Shown here: in pieces, positions 7,369 through 14,952 of the stretch
Layout of the letters: each line of letters opens with the position of its first letter
How positions within the stretch are numbered: the stretch's first letter is position 1
Assembly (NCBI GenBank): GCA_910576815.1
Contig: CAJTKA010000023.1
Span: 1 to 55,988 of the forward strand
DNA length: 55,988 bases
DNA from: an uncultured Lachnospiraceae bacterium
Lineage (GTDB): Bacteria > Bacillota > Clostridia > Lachnospirales > Lachnospiraceae
Direction: 5' to 3'
Notes under the pieces: generated by a model
Told to the model about the DNA's origin: nothing
Seen by the model: the letters and a program-made list of their open reading frames with translations, nothing else
Databases searched by the model: none
Program-made: the position numbers and the translations under genes

Positions 7369-9741
7369 ATGAGCATATACGATACTTTGAACGAAAGACA
7401 GAAACAGGCCGTCATGCAGACTGACGGCCCTGTTTTGATTCTGGCGGGCGCGGGTTCCGGCAAGACCAGAGTTTTGACGCACAGGGTGGCATACCTGATC
7501 GATAAGGCGGGTGTGGCGCCCTATCACATTCTGGCCATTACTTTCACCAATAAGGCGGCGGGTGAGATGCGTGAGCGTGTGGACAAGATCGTGGGCTTCG
7601 GCGCAGAGCAGATCTGGGTCTCCACCTTTCATTCCACCTGCGTGCGTATTCTGCGGCGCTACATAGACAGGCTGGGATATGATAATCATTTTACGATCTA
7701 CGATACCGACGATCAGAAAGGCATTATGAAAGAGGTCTGCAAGAAGCTGCAGATCGACACAAAAATGCTTAAGGAGCGCATGATCATGAGCGCCATTTCT
7801 TCCGCCAAGGATGCGTTGATCGATCCGCAGGAATATGAGATGCAGAATGGGTATGACTATAACGGCGGCAAGATCGCCAAAGCGTATCGGGAGTATCAGG
7901 CGACTTTAAAGAAGAATAACGCCCTGGATTTTGATGATCTGATCATGAAGACGGTGGAGCTGTTCAAGGCGGATGCCGAAGTGCTTGCGGCTTATCAGGA
8001 CAGGTTTCGCTATATTATGGTGGACGAGTATCAGGATACCAATACCGCGCAGTTTGAGCTGATCCGATTGCTGGCGGCCAAGAATCGGAACCTGTGCGTG
8101 GTGGGCGATGATGACCAGTCTATTTATAAATTTAGAGGAGCAAATATCCGCAATATTTTGGATTTTGAGAACGTCTATCCGGAAGCCTGTGTCATCAAAC
8201 TGGAGCAGAATTACCGCTCGACGCAGATCGTTCTGGATGCCGCCAATGCGGTGATCAAGAATAACGTCGGCCGTAAGGACAAGGCCCTGTGGACGGAGAA
8301 GACAGAAGGCGAGCGCATTCACTTTCATCAGTTTGATACCGCTTACGAGGAGGCAGAATATATTGCCGGGGATGTGGCGAAAAAGAATAAAAAGGGAGAG
8401 GTTTCTTACGGGGACTGCGCCGTGCTCTACCGCACGAACGCACAGGCCCGCCTTTTGGAAGAACGCTTTATCATGGAAGGGATTCCCTATGATGTGGTCG
8501 GCGGTACGAACTTCTATTCCAGACGCGAGATCAAGGATGTGCTTGCCTATCTGAAAACCATTGACAACGGCAGGGACGACGTGGCGGTCAAACGTATCAT
8601 CAATGTGCCCAGACGCGGCATTGGCATGGCTACCATTGTGCGGGTGCAGGAATATGCCGACGAGAGAAATATCAGCTTCTTTGACGCCCTGACGGAGGCG
8701 GATCAGATCATGACCATCGGCAGGAGTGCGTCTAAGCTGAAACCGTTTGTGACCATGATCCAGAGCTTTCGCAGCAAGCAGGAATTTTACAGTCTGGAGG
8801 AGCTTGTGAGGGATGTGCTGGACCTTACGGGCTATCTCAAGGAATTGGAGGAGTCCGACGAGGAAGATGCGGCGGACCGTATTGAAAATATCGAAGAATT
8901 AGTAAACAAGGTGGTGGCTTACGAGGAAGAAAATGACGAGCCGACCTTGAGTGAGTTTTTGGAGGAAGTGGCGCTGGTAGCGGACATTGACCGGGTGGAC
9001 GGTGGCGACCGGGTGCTTTTGATGACGCTTCACAGTGCCAAGGGCCTGGAATTTCCGCACGTTTATCTGGCGGGTATGGAGGATGGTGTGTTCCCAAGCT
9101 ATATGACCATCACCGCGGACGATCCCATGGAGATCGAGGAGGAGCGACGCCTTGCCTATGTGGGCATTACCAGGGCGAAGGACGAATTGACCCTCACCTG
9201 TGCGAAACAACGCATGATCAGAGGAGAGACGCAGTACAATCCCGTCAGTCGCTTTGTGCGGGAGATCCCGCCCCTGCTGATGGACGCTGCGCCCGCGCCT
9301 TCGAAACGGAAGGTTTCTTTTGAAGGCGGGGAGAACTATGGGCAGGATTCGCATGAAAGAAGCGTCCTGCGTGCAAAACCGTTTTCACCCGGGGAGACCG
9401 TGGCGGCGAGACCGAGAGCCACAGTGCGGCCCAAACGGACAGCGGAGGAAAATCGTCCTTTTATCATGAAGTCGCTCGCGGCAGCCAAGCCCTCACCGAA
9501 AACGACGGGTTCGGAGGCGGAGGCATTTTCAGCGGGCGGAATGTCGGCTGTGGCTTCGGAAACGAGTTCTGCGGGGCGGCTTGGCTATGAGGCGGGCGAC
9601 CGTGTGCGTCACGCCCGTTACGGGGAGGGAACCGTTTTAAAAATAGAGCCCGGTCCCAGAGACAGTCAGGTGACGGTGGTCTTTGACGAGATGGGGCAGA
9701 AGATCATGTACGCGGGCTTTGCCAAACTGCAAAAAATATAA
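7369..9741 (+). CDS. pcrA: ATP-dependent DNA helicase PcrA/UvrD
   Basis: 790 residues, the usual size for a superfamily 1A helicase. It unwinds DNA 3' to 5' in nucleotide excision and mismatch repair and strips RecA from DNA. Motifs in order: Q-motif LNERQKQAV at residue 7, Walker A AGAGSGKT at 26-33, TFTNKAA at 58, DEYQDT (motif II) at 219-224, GDDDQSIYKFRGA (III) at 246-258, QNYRST (IV) at 280-285, TLHSAKGLEF (V) near 552 and VGITRAKDEL (VI) near 600. A variable Ala/Ser-rich linker leads to the C-terminal Tudor-like, RNA-polymerase-binding domain (residues about 735-790). Start ATG 7369 is 21 bases after the SPFH gene, so the two may be co-transcribed. Confidence 0.97.
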   Translation: MSIYDTLNERQKQAVMQTDGPVLILAGAGSGKTRVLTHRVAYLIDKAGVAPYHILAITFTNKAAGEMRERVDKIVGFGAEQIWVSTFHSTCVRILRRYIDRLGYDNHFTIYDTDDQKGIMKEVCKKLQIDTKMLKERMIMSAISSAKDALIDPQEYEMQNGYDYNGGKIAKAYREYQATLKKNNALDFDDLIMKTVELFKADAEVLAAYQDRFRYIMVDEYQDTNTAQFELIRLLAAKNRNLCVVGDDDQSIYKFRGANIRNILDFENVYPEACVIKLEQNYRSTQIVLDAANAVIKNNVGRKDKALWTEKTEGERIHFHQFDTAYEEAEYIAGDVAKKNKKGEVSYGDCAVLYRTNAQARLLEERFIMEGIPYDVVGGTNFYSRREIKDVLAYLKTIDNGRDDVAVKRIINVPRRGIGMATIVRVQEYADERNISFFDALTEADQIMTIGRSASKLKPFVTMIQSFRSKQEFYSLEELVRDVLDLTGYLKELEESDEEDAADRIENIEELVNKVVAYEEENDEPTLSEFLEEVALVADIDRVDGGDRVLLMTLHSAKGLEFPHVYLAGMEDGVFPSYMTITADDPMEIEEERRLAYVGITRAKDELTLTCAKQRMIRGETQYNPVSRFVREIPPLLMDAAPAPSKRKVSFEGGENYGQDSHERSVLRAKPFSPGETVAARPRATVRPKRTAEENRPFIMKSLAAAKPSPKTTGSEAEAFSAGGMSAVASETSSAGRLGYEAGDRVRHARYGEGTVLKIEPGPRDSQVTVVFDEMGQKIMYAGFAKLQKI

Positions 9742-9816
9742 TTTGGGACATATTGGGATAAATTTGCAAATTTTTCATAAAATAAAAGTGTAAGATATGG
9801 AAAAATCCTATAGGAC

Positions 9817-9840
9817 GTGATATACTAGACGCAGACTCAG
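9817..9840 (+). promoter_or_regulatory. Extended -10 promoter, copy 1 of a 24-bp repeat
   Basis: GTGATATACTAGACGCAGAC and the next four bases occur again at 9908-9931. The repeat contains TGATATACT, an extended -10 element (TATACT at 9821-9826), with a poor -35 (TGGAAA, 9798-9803, 17 bases away). The transcript start would lie inside the repeat. Copy 1 runs straight into a perfect hairpin (9828-9851). Confidence 0.55.
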
Positions 9841-9874
9841 CAGTCTGCGTCACAAGAATTACTTCGTAATTCTT
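9828..9874 (+). repeat. Two adjacent perfect hairpins between promoter repeats
   Basis: Stem 1: GACGCAGACT (9828-9837) with AGTCTGCGTC (9842-9851), loop CAGC. Stem 2: AAGAATTAC (9854-9862) with GTAATTCTT (9866-9874), loop TTC. They resemble in design the twin-hairpin elements at 10329 and 25130. Here stem 1 overlaps the promoter repeat, and the second promoter copy lies 34 bases downstream. Confidence 0.65.
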
Positions 9875-9907
9875 CTGGTATTGCCAAAGATTACAGCTTT
9901 TGAGAAT

Positions 9908-9931
9908 GTGATATACTAGACGCAGACTCAG
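9908..9931 (+). promoter_or_regulatory. Extended -10 promoter, copy 2 of a 24-bp repeat
   Basis: Exact second copy of the 24 bases at 9817-9840, with TATACT at 9912-9917 preceded by TG one base upstream. It is 33 bases before the start of the small acidic membrane protein and is probably its nearest promoter. Confidence 0.55.
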
Positions 9932-9964
9932 TATCCAAAATGAAGGGAAAGAGAGGGTTACAGG

Positions 9965-10240
9965 ATGAGTAAGAAAGAGATTTTGAATAAATTGGACGAG
10001 ATCATGGACAACACGGGCGTAGGTGAACTGCTCGGCAGAAAGCATGAGGAGGAGAAAAAGGCGAACACTCTGCTGTGGGTGCTGGCAATCATTGGTGCGG
10101 TCGCGGCAGTGGCAGCTATCGCCTATGCGGTATACCGTTATCTGACACCCGATTATCTGGAGGATTTCGACGACGATTTCGATGATGACTTTGATGATGA
10201 TTTCTTCGAGGATGAGGATGACGAGGAGACGGGGAAATAG
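9965..10240 (+). CDS. Small membrane protein with Asp/Glu-rich tail
   Basis: 91 residues. A charged cytoplasmic N-terminus (residues 1-34) is followed by one transmembrane helix (about 36-58, TLLWVLAIIGAVAAVAAIA) and the conserved-looking AVYRYLTPDYLEDF. The tail is almost wholly acidic, with FDDD repeated (residues about 69-79) and an E/D run at the end. Proteins of this plan are frequent in Lachnospiraceae and are sometimes labelled DUF4366-like; the function is unknown. It has its own doubled promoter and an inverted repeat follows the gene, so it is an independent unit. Confidence 0.75.
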   Translation: MSKKEILNKLDEIMDNTGVGELLGRKHEEEKKANTLLWVLAIIGAVAAVAAIAYAVYRYLTPDYLEDFDDDFDDDFDDDFFEDEDDEETGK

Positions 10241-10276
10241 AATCGTCTGATCATAATGAGGCAGAAATACAGGGAG

Positions 10277-10306
10277 CCGGCGGGAGAGATATGCCTTTTC
10301 CGCCGG
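10277..10306 (+). terminator. Inverted repeat after the small membrane protein gene
   Basis: CCGGCGG (10277-10283) pairs with CCGCCGG (10300-10306). There is no strong T run after it (TTCGTTCG), so it is a weak terminator or only a structural element. Confidence 0.4.
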
Positions 10307-10328
10307 TTCGTTCGCATGGAGGAAAGAT

Positions 10329-10386
10329 TGAGAAATCACCTTCGCGAATTTCTCATCGCGGTGTCATCTCAACAAGTTGCGATGAC
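10329..10386 (+). repeat. Twin-hairpin intergenic element (copy A)
   Basis: Hairpin 1: TGAGAAAT (10329-10336) with ATTTCTCA (10348-10355). It is followed directly by TCGCG (10356-10360). Hairpin 2: GTCATC (10363-10368) with GATGAC (10381-10386). The same design, with different arm sequences, occurs at 25130-25179 and 27478-27573. It sits in the leader just before the methyltransferase start. Confidence 0.6.
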
Positions 10387-10398
10387 TGGGAGATAAAC

Positions 10399-11889
10399 AT
10401 GAAAAAAGGACAGATCATAGAGGGCGTTGTGGAGCGCTTTGACTTTCCCAATAAAGGGATCGTCGTTTGCGAGGAGGGCGTCTGCACGGTTAAAAACGCC
10501 TTGCCGGGGCAAAAGGTGCGGGCATCCGTCAATAAGGCGAGAAACGGCAGATACGAGGGGCGTCTCTTGGAGGTGCTTGCGCCTTCTCCTCTGGAACAGC
10601 AAGTGCCCTGCCCCCATTTTGGGAGCTGCGGCGGCTGTACCCACCTTTCTTTCCCTTATGAGGAGAGCCTGGCAATCAAGGAAGGGCAGGTGCGGCGGCT
10701 CCTTGACCCCGTGCTGGCGGCGCAGGAAAGGATGTGTCGGTTTGAGCAGATCAAGGGCAGTCCTGAGATCTTTGGCTACCGCAATAAGATGGAGTTTACC
10801 TTTGGGGATGAAGTAAAGGAGGGGCCTCTTGCGCTGGGGATGCACAGGCGGGGGAGTTTTTACGATATCGTGTCGGTGACGGACTGTCAGATCGTGGATG
10901 AAGACTATCGAAAGATCCTGCGTTTGGTGCTGGATTATTTTACTGCTCTCAAAGAGCAGGGAGTGGCAGTCTCCTTTTATCACAGACTGCGCCACACCGG
11001 GTATCTGCGGCACCTTGTGGTGCGTAAGGCGAAGGCGACAGGTGAGATTTTAGTAGCGCTGGTGACGACGACACAGTGGCCTGAGAAGACAGACAGGGAT
11101 GCGGAGGAAGGGCGGCGAACAGAGAAGGATGGCATGTTCGGACAGAAAACGGCAGATGTGCGGGACATGCTGGATGGATTGAAAGAGCGCCTGCTGTCCC
11201 TGTCGCTTGACGGGGAAATCGTCGGCATCCTGCACGTAAAAAACGATTCTCTGGCGGACGTGGTGCAAAGCGACGAGACGGTGGTCCTGTACGGACGGGA
11301 TCATTTTTTTGAGGAGCTTTTAGGACTCAAGTTTCGGGTCTCGCTGTTTTCCTTTTTCCAGACGAACAGTTTGGGGGCGGAGCTGCTTTACCAAACGGCG
11401 CGGGAGTATATTTCGGAGATGGCGGCGGAACAAGTGCAGGGCAGGGTCGTCTACGACCTTTACAGCGGCACGGGCACCATTGCGCAGATGCTTGCACCTG
11501 CGGCGAAAAAGGTGATCGGCGTGGAGATCGTGGAGGAGGCGGTGCTGTCTGCACAGGAAAATGCGGCGTTAAATGGTTTGCATAACTGCGAATTTATTGC
11601 CGGGGATGTCCTCAAGGTACTGGATGAGATCACGGAAAAGCCGGATGTGATCGTCCTGGACCCGCCCCGTGACGGCGTGCATCCGAAGGCTTTGCAGAAG
11701 ATCATTGCCTATGGTGTAGAGTACATCCTCTATATTTCCTGCAAGGCGAGCAGTCTGGCCAGAGACCTGGCGGTTTTTATCGAGCGGGGCTATGAAGCGG
11801 TGCGGTGTGTGCCCATCGACCAGTTTCCGTGGACGACGGGGGTGGAGACGATCTGCCTTCTAAAGAAGAAAGATGGCGGATACTCATGA
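10399..11889 (+). CDS. rlmD: 23S rRNA (uracil-5-)-methyltransferase, RlmCD/RumA type
   Basis: 496 residues. It transfers a methyl group from S-adenosylmethionine to C5 of uridines in 23S rRNA; in Bacillus one enzyme, RlmCD, does two sites. ATG 10399 follows GGGAG; upstream in-frame starts lie in the hairpin element. Domains: TRAM RNA-binding domain (residues about 1-60), iron-sulfur cysteines C71, C77 and C80 (CPHFGSCGGC) with a fourth near 160, and the class I methyltransferase fold with LYSGTGTI near 354, LDPPRDGVHP near 419 and the catalytic Cys in YISCKASSLARDL near 447. A stretch of about 30 residues rich in charged residues near 230-250 (KTDRDAEEGRRTEKD) is an insertion relative to the family. 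It ends 63 bases before the transporter gene. Confidence 0.93.
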   Translation: MKKGQIIEGVVERFDFPNKGIVVCEEGVCTVKNALPGQKVRASVNKARNGRYEGRLLEVLAPSPLEQQVPCPHFGSCGGCTHLSFPYEESLAIKEGQVRRLLDPVLAAQERMCRFEQIKGSPEIFGYRNKMEFTFGDEVKEGPLALGMHRRGSFYDIVSVTDCQIVDEDYRKILRLVLDYFTALKEQGVAVSFYHRLRHTGYLRHLVVRKAKATGEILVALVTTTQWPEKTDRDAEEGRRTEKDGMFGQKTADVRDMLDGLKERLLSLSLDGEIVGILHVKNDSLADVVQSDETVVLYGRDHFFEELLGLKFRVSLFSFFQTNSLGAELLYQTAREYISEMAAEQVQGRVVYDLYSGTGTIAQMLAPAAKKVIGVEIVEEAVLSAQENAALNGLHNCEFIAGDVLKVLDEITEKPDVIVLDPPRDGVHPKALQKIIAYGVEYILYISCKASSLARDLAVFIERGYEAVRCVPIDQFPWTTGVETICLLKKKDGGYS

Positions 11890-11952
11890 TGGCCAATAAA
11901 CGATGAAAGCGGATCAAACACTTCATACAGATAGAAAAGAGGAAAATGTGTC

Positions 11953-13302
11953 ATGAAATCACTAACAACACCAAAAATCTGGCTCTTTGCCACGGGGCAG
12001 TTCGGCTGGTCTCTGCTTTCCGGCCTGATTTCCAATTGGCTGGTCTACTTTTACCAGCCTGACGAGGCGGCAGTCTCGCAGGGGCAGACGCTGTTCATCC
12101 CGCAGGGACTGGTGGTATTCGGTATCTTTACGGTGATCGGCGGCATCACGGCTTTCGGCAGGCTCTTTGACGCGGTCACGGATCCCTGGATCGCCTCGCT
12201 GTCCGACCGCTGCACCTCGAAGCAGGGAAGGCGCATTCCCTTCTTAAAATGGGCGTCCCTGCCGCTGGCACTGTCCACGTTGCTGGTATTCTGGTCGCCG
12301 GTCAATCAGACCAGTATGGTCAATGCCTGCTTCCTGTTTGTCATGGTGATGGCTTATTATCTGTCGATCACGGCCTACTGTACGCCCTACAACGCGTTGA
12401 TCCCGGAGTTGGGACATGATCAGAAAGAGCGACTGAATATTTCCACCGTCATTTCCTTTACTTTTATCGCGGGAACGGCAGTCGCTTATCTGGCGCCTGT
12501 CATCTGGGGCGGACTGATCCCGGCCTTCGGGCGTGTCGGAGCGATTCGCGTCACCTTTGCGGTGATGGCGGTCATTGCCTTTATCTGTATGCAGGTGCCT
12601 GTCTGGACAATCCGTGAAAAGGAGTATGTGACAGCGGTTCCTTCTCAGGATACGGCCTTTTCTTCTCTGGCTGCGACCTTTAAGAATGGGGAATTTTGTA
12701 AGTTTGTGGCTTCGGACATCCTGTACTGGATCGCCATTACCATGTTCCAGACAGGGCTGCCCTTCTTTGTCACAAGTCTTTTGAAACTTCCGGAGACGAT
12801 GACGACCATCTATTTTGTGGGCATGACGGCGCTTTCGCTGGTGTTTTATGTGCCGATCAACAAACTGACACCCAAATTCGGCAAAAAGAAGCTGATCCTC
12901 ATGGCCTTTGCTGTCTTTGCGCTGTCTTATCTCTACACGGCATTTTTGGGAAGGTATACCGTGATACCCGCCAAAGTGCAGGGGTATCTTTTGATGGTGA
13001 CGGCTTCTCTGCCGATGGCGGTGTTTGGCATTCTGCCGCAGGCTGTGGTGGCGGACATTGCCCAGAGCGACGCGAAGCGCACAGGCAGCAACAGGGAGGG
13101 GATGTTCTATGCGGCAAGAACCTTTGCCTTTAAGCTGGGGCAGAGCCTTTCCATGCTGTTGTTTACGGCAGTCTCAACGATTGGAGGCGGCACGGGAACG
13201 GGCTACCGCATGGCAGCGTTTGGAGCGGCACTCTTTTGCCTGCTCGGCGGCATTGTTTTTATTTTCTATAATGAACGCAAGATCAACGAGAGCATCAATT
13301 GA
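11953..13302 (+). CDS. GPH-type (MFS) sugar:cation symporter
   Basis: 449 residues with twelve predicted membrane helices. The N-terminal half has the signature of the glycoside-pentoside-hexuronide family: GRLFDAVTDPWIASLSDR (residues about 68-86), then a basic QGRRIPFLKW loop, and the Tyr/Thr-rich helix AYCTPYNALIPEL near 137. These porters bring in glycosides, pentoses or uronides with sodium or protons. The absence of glycosidase genes next to it leaves the substrate unknown; the next gene encodes a hydrolase acting on esters. ATG 11953 is preceded by GAGGAA. It and the hydrolase gene are 12 bases apart and probably form an operon. Confidence 0.88.
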   Translation: MKSLTTPKIWLFATGQFGWSLLSGLISNWLVYFYQPDEAAVSQGQTLFIPQGLVVFGIFTVIGGITAFGRLFDAVTDPWIASLSDRCTSKQGRRIPFLKWASLPLALSTLLVFWSPVNQTSMVNACFLFVMVMAYYLSITAYCTPYNALIPELGHDQKERLNISTVISFTFIAGTAVAYLAPVIWGGLIPAFGRVGAIRVTFAVMAVIAFICMQVPVWTIREKEYVTAVPSQDTAFSSLAATFKNGEFCKFVASDILYWIAITMFQTGLPFFVTSLLKLPETMTTIYFVGMTALSLVFYVPINKLTPKFGKKKLILMAFAVFALSYLYTAFLGRYTVIPAKVQGYLLMVTASLPMAVFGILPQAVVADIAQSDAKRTGSNREGMFYAARTFAFKLGQSLSMLLFTAVSTIGGGTGTGYRMAAFGAALFCLLGGIVFIFYNERKINESIN

Positions 13303-13314
13303 CGGGAGTAAGCG

Positions 13315-14331
13315 ATGGACAGAAAGCAGTTACGGGAGATTTTGTTATCCGAAGACGGCTACGCGCAGGTGATGGACGAAGTCGTGATGCCTTATCTGGA
13401 AAAAAGGATGGAAGCGGCGTACTGTGAGCGTGAGGCGGGGAAAAAGATGTATTTCGTGCGTGCGCTCTCGGACGAGCCGCAGGGAATCGTCGTTTTGTCA
13501 CACGGTTACACAGAGACGATCGAGAAGCATCGGGAGGCGATCTATTATTTCCTAAAGAGCGGTTATCATGTCTTTATGCACGAACACTGCGGGCACGGGC
13601 GCAGTTATCGGCTGTGCAGTGACAGGGAAGACCTTTCGCTCGTGTTTGTGGACGACTACATAAGATACGTGGAGGATCTGCTCTTTGTGTGCCGTATGGC
13701 GGCGCGGGAGTTTCCCCGCCTGCCTTTGTACCTCTACGGACATTCCATGGGCGGCGGCATTGCGGCGGCAGCGGCAGCGAAGGCGCCGGAACTGTTTTCA
13801 GGCATCGTTTTATCTTCCCCCATGTTTCGTCCAAGCAGCGCTCCGCTCCCTTGGGGGCTGGCAGCTTTGATGGCGGGTGCCGTTTGCCTGACAGGGAAAC
13901 GGGAGCGCTATCTGAGTGGTCACCATTCCTATGACGGGCAGGAACGGTTCGCGGACAGCGCCGGTATCAGCGAGGCGCGGTTTCAATATTATCAGCAGCA
14001 GAAAAGGAAGGAGCCGCTTTTTCAGATGAGCGCGGGCTCTTACGGGTGGCTGTGGCAGGCAGTGCGTCTGCATCGCTTTTTGATGGACAGGGCATGGCGG
14101 GACATTGCCTGTCCTGTGCTGGTCTTTCAGGCGGAACAGGAAACGTATGTCTCGAACAAGGCGCAGGAGCAGTTTGTAAGGAAGCTTGGCAGGAGAAAGG
14201 AAGGCTGCGCGGAAATCGTCAGGGTAGCGGGCGTGAAGCATGAGATTTTTAGCTCCGGCATGGAAGTATTGGAAGATTATTGGACACGTATCTTTGCGTT
14301 TTTGATTGCAAACCGCTCTGACTTACAGTAA
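13315..14331 (+). CDS. Alpha/beta hydrolase (lysophospholipase-like)
   Basis: 338 residues, cytoplasmic (no signal peptide). The fold is that of serine-aminopeptidase/monoacylglycerol-lipase-like hydrolases: oxyanion loop VVLSHGYTE near 59-67, EHCGHGRS near 85, nucleophile elbow GHSMGGG (Ser near 143) and catalytic His in GVKHEIF near 308. The usual acid Asp in the segment VLVFQAEQETYV (near 266) appears to be Glu, a conservative but unusual change. The substrate is probably a lipid or small ester. Starts 12 bases after the symporter gene with GGGAG upstream, and likely shares its transcript; the GGDEF-like gene follows. Confidence 0.85.
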   Translation: MDRKQLREILLSEDGYAQVMDEVVMPYLEKRMEAAYCEREAGKKMYFVRALSDEPQGIVVLSHGYTETIEKHREAIYYFLKSGYHVFMHEHCGHGRSYRLCSDREDLSLVFVDDYIRYVEDLLFVCRMAAREFPRLPLYLYGHSMGGGIAAAAAAKAPELFSGIVLSSPMFRPSSAPLPWGLAALMAGAVCLTGKRERYLSGHHSYDGQERFADSAGISEARFQYYQQQKRKEPLFQMSAGSYGWLWQAVRLHRFLMDRAWRDIACPVLVFQAEQETYVSNKAQEQFVRKLGRRKEGCAEIVRVAGVKHEIFSSGMEVLEDYWTRIFAFLIANRSDLQ

Positions 14332-14361
14332 GATAAAAGGGAAGTGTTAGGAGGGAGTGCA

Positions 14362-14937
14362 GTGAAAAAGCTTCTGTGGCGTCTGCTTGCGGCCAAAGAG
14401 CCACAGGGCAGATCGCGAGGGAGAGTCTATGGCCCGGGCGAGCGGGATGCGCTCACGGGGGCTGCGAACAGAAAGACTTTTTTGCGGATCGTGGAGAAAG
14501 CATTGGCAGGCAGCGGAGAGCATGGCTGCCTTGTTTTGGTAGACGTAGATCATATGCGGGAGATCAACGAGCAATTTGGAAGCGAGACGGGAGACTGCGT
14601 CCTGAGGGCGGTGGCAGCCGCCCTGCGTGAAAATTTCAGGGCTGTTGACGCGATCGGAAGATTGGAGGAGGATCTCTTTGCACTCTGGATCGAGGGGATG
14701 TCGGCCGAATATGTGGGCGGCATCCGCAGAAGGATCACCGTGATCAATGACAGGCTGCTGCACACGGGCGGAGAACTGCCCAATGTCACTTTAAGCGCAG
14801 GCGCAGCGTTTGGGGAGCCCGGAGAGAGCTTTCAGGAACTGTATATACAGGCCGGGAAAGTGCTGCACAGAGTGAAAGAGGGCGGCAGGTGCGGCTGCGA
14901 GATCAGTACAGGGGAACAGAAAACATACACAGGTTAA
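14362..14937 (+). CDS. GGDEF-domain protein with degenerate active site
   Basis: 191 residues; GTG 14362 is chosen because TAGGAGGG lies 6 bases upstream. The domain begins at DALTGAANRKTF (residue about 29), has the metal-binding LVDVDHMREINEQFG segment near 55 and GDCVLRAVAAALRE near 75. Where an active diguanylate cyclase has GGDEF, this protein has RLEED (near residue 100), with both glycines lost, so cyclic di-GMP synthesis is not expected. It may bind nucleotide or act as a scaffold. There is no sensory or membrane domain; residues 1-28 are basic. It directly precedes the purF-like gene (15 bases). Confidence 0.85.
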   Translation: MKKLLWRLLAAKEPQGRSRGRVYGPGERDALTGAANRKTFLRIVEKALAGSGEHGCLVLVDVDHMREINEQFGSETGDCVLRAVAAALRENFRAVDAIGRLEEDLFALWIEGMSAEYVGGIRRRITVINDRLLHTGGELPNVTLSAGAAFGEPGESFQELYIQAGKVLHRVKEGGRCGCEISTGEQKTYTG

Positions 14938-14952
14938 AAAGGAGAATAAGGG

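Noticed and set aside
13315..14331. Loss of activity of the alpha/beta hydrolase due to Asp-to-Glu at the acid position
   Set aside because: Glu can replace Asp in some hydrolases and the exact position is uncertain without an alignment, so it is only noted in the feature.
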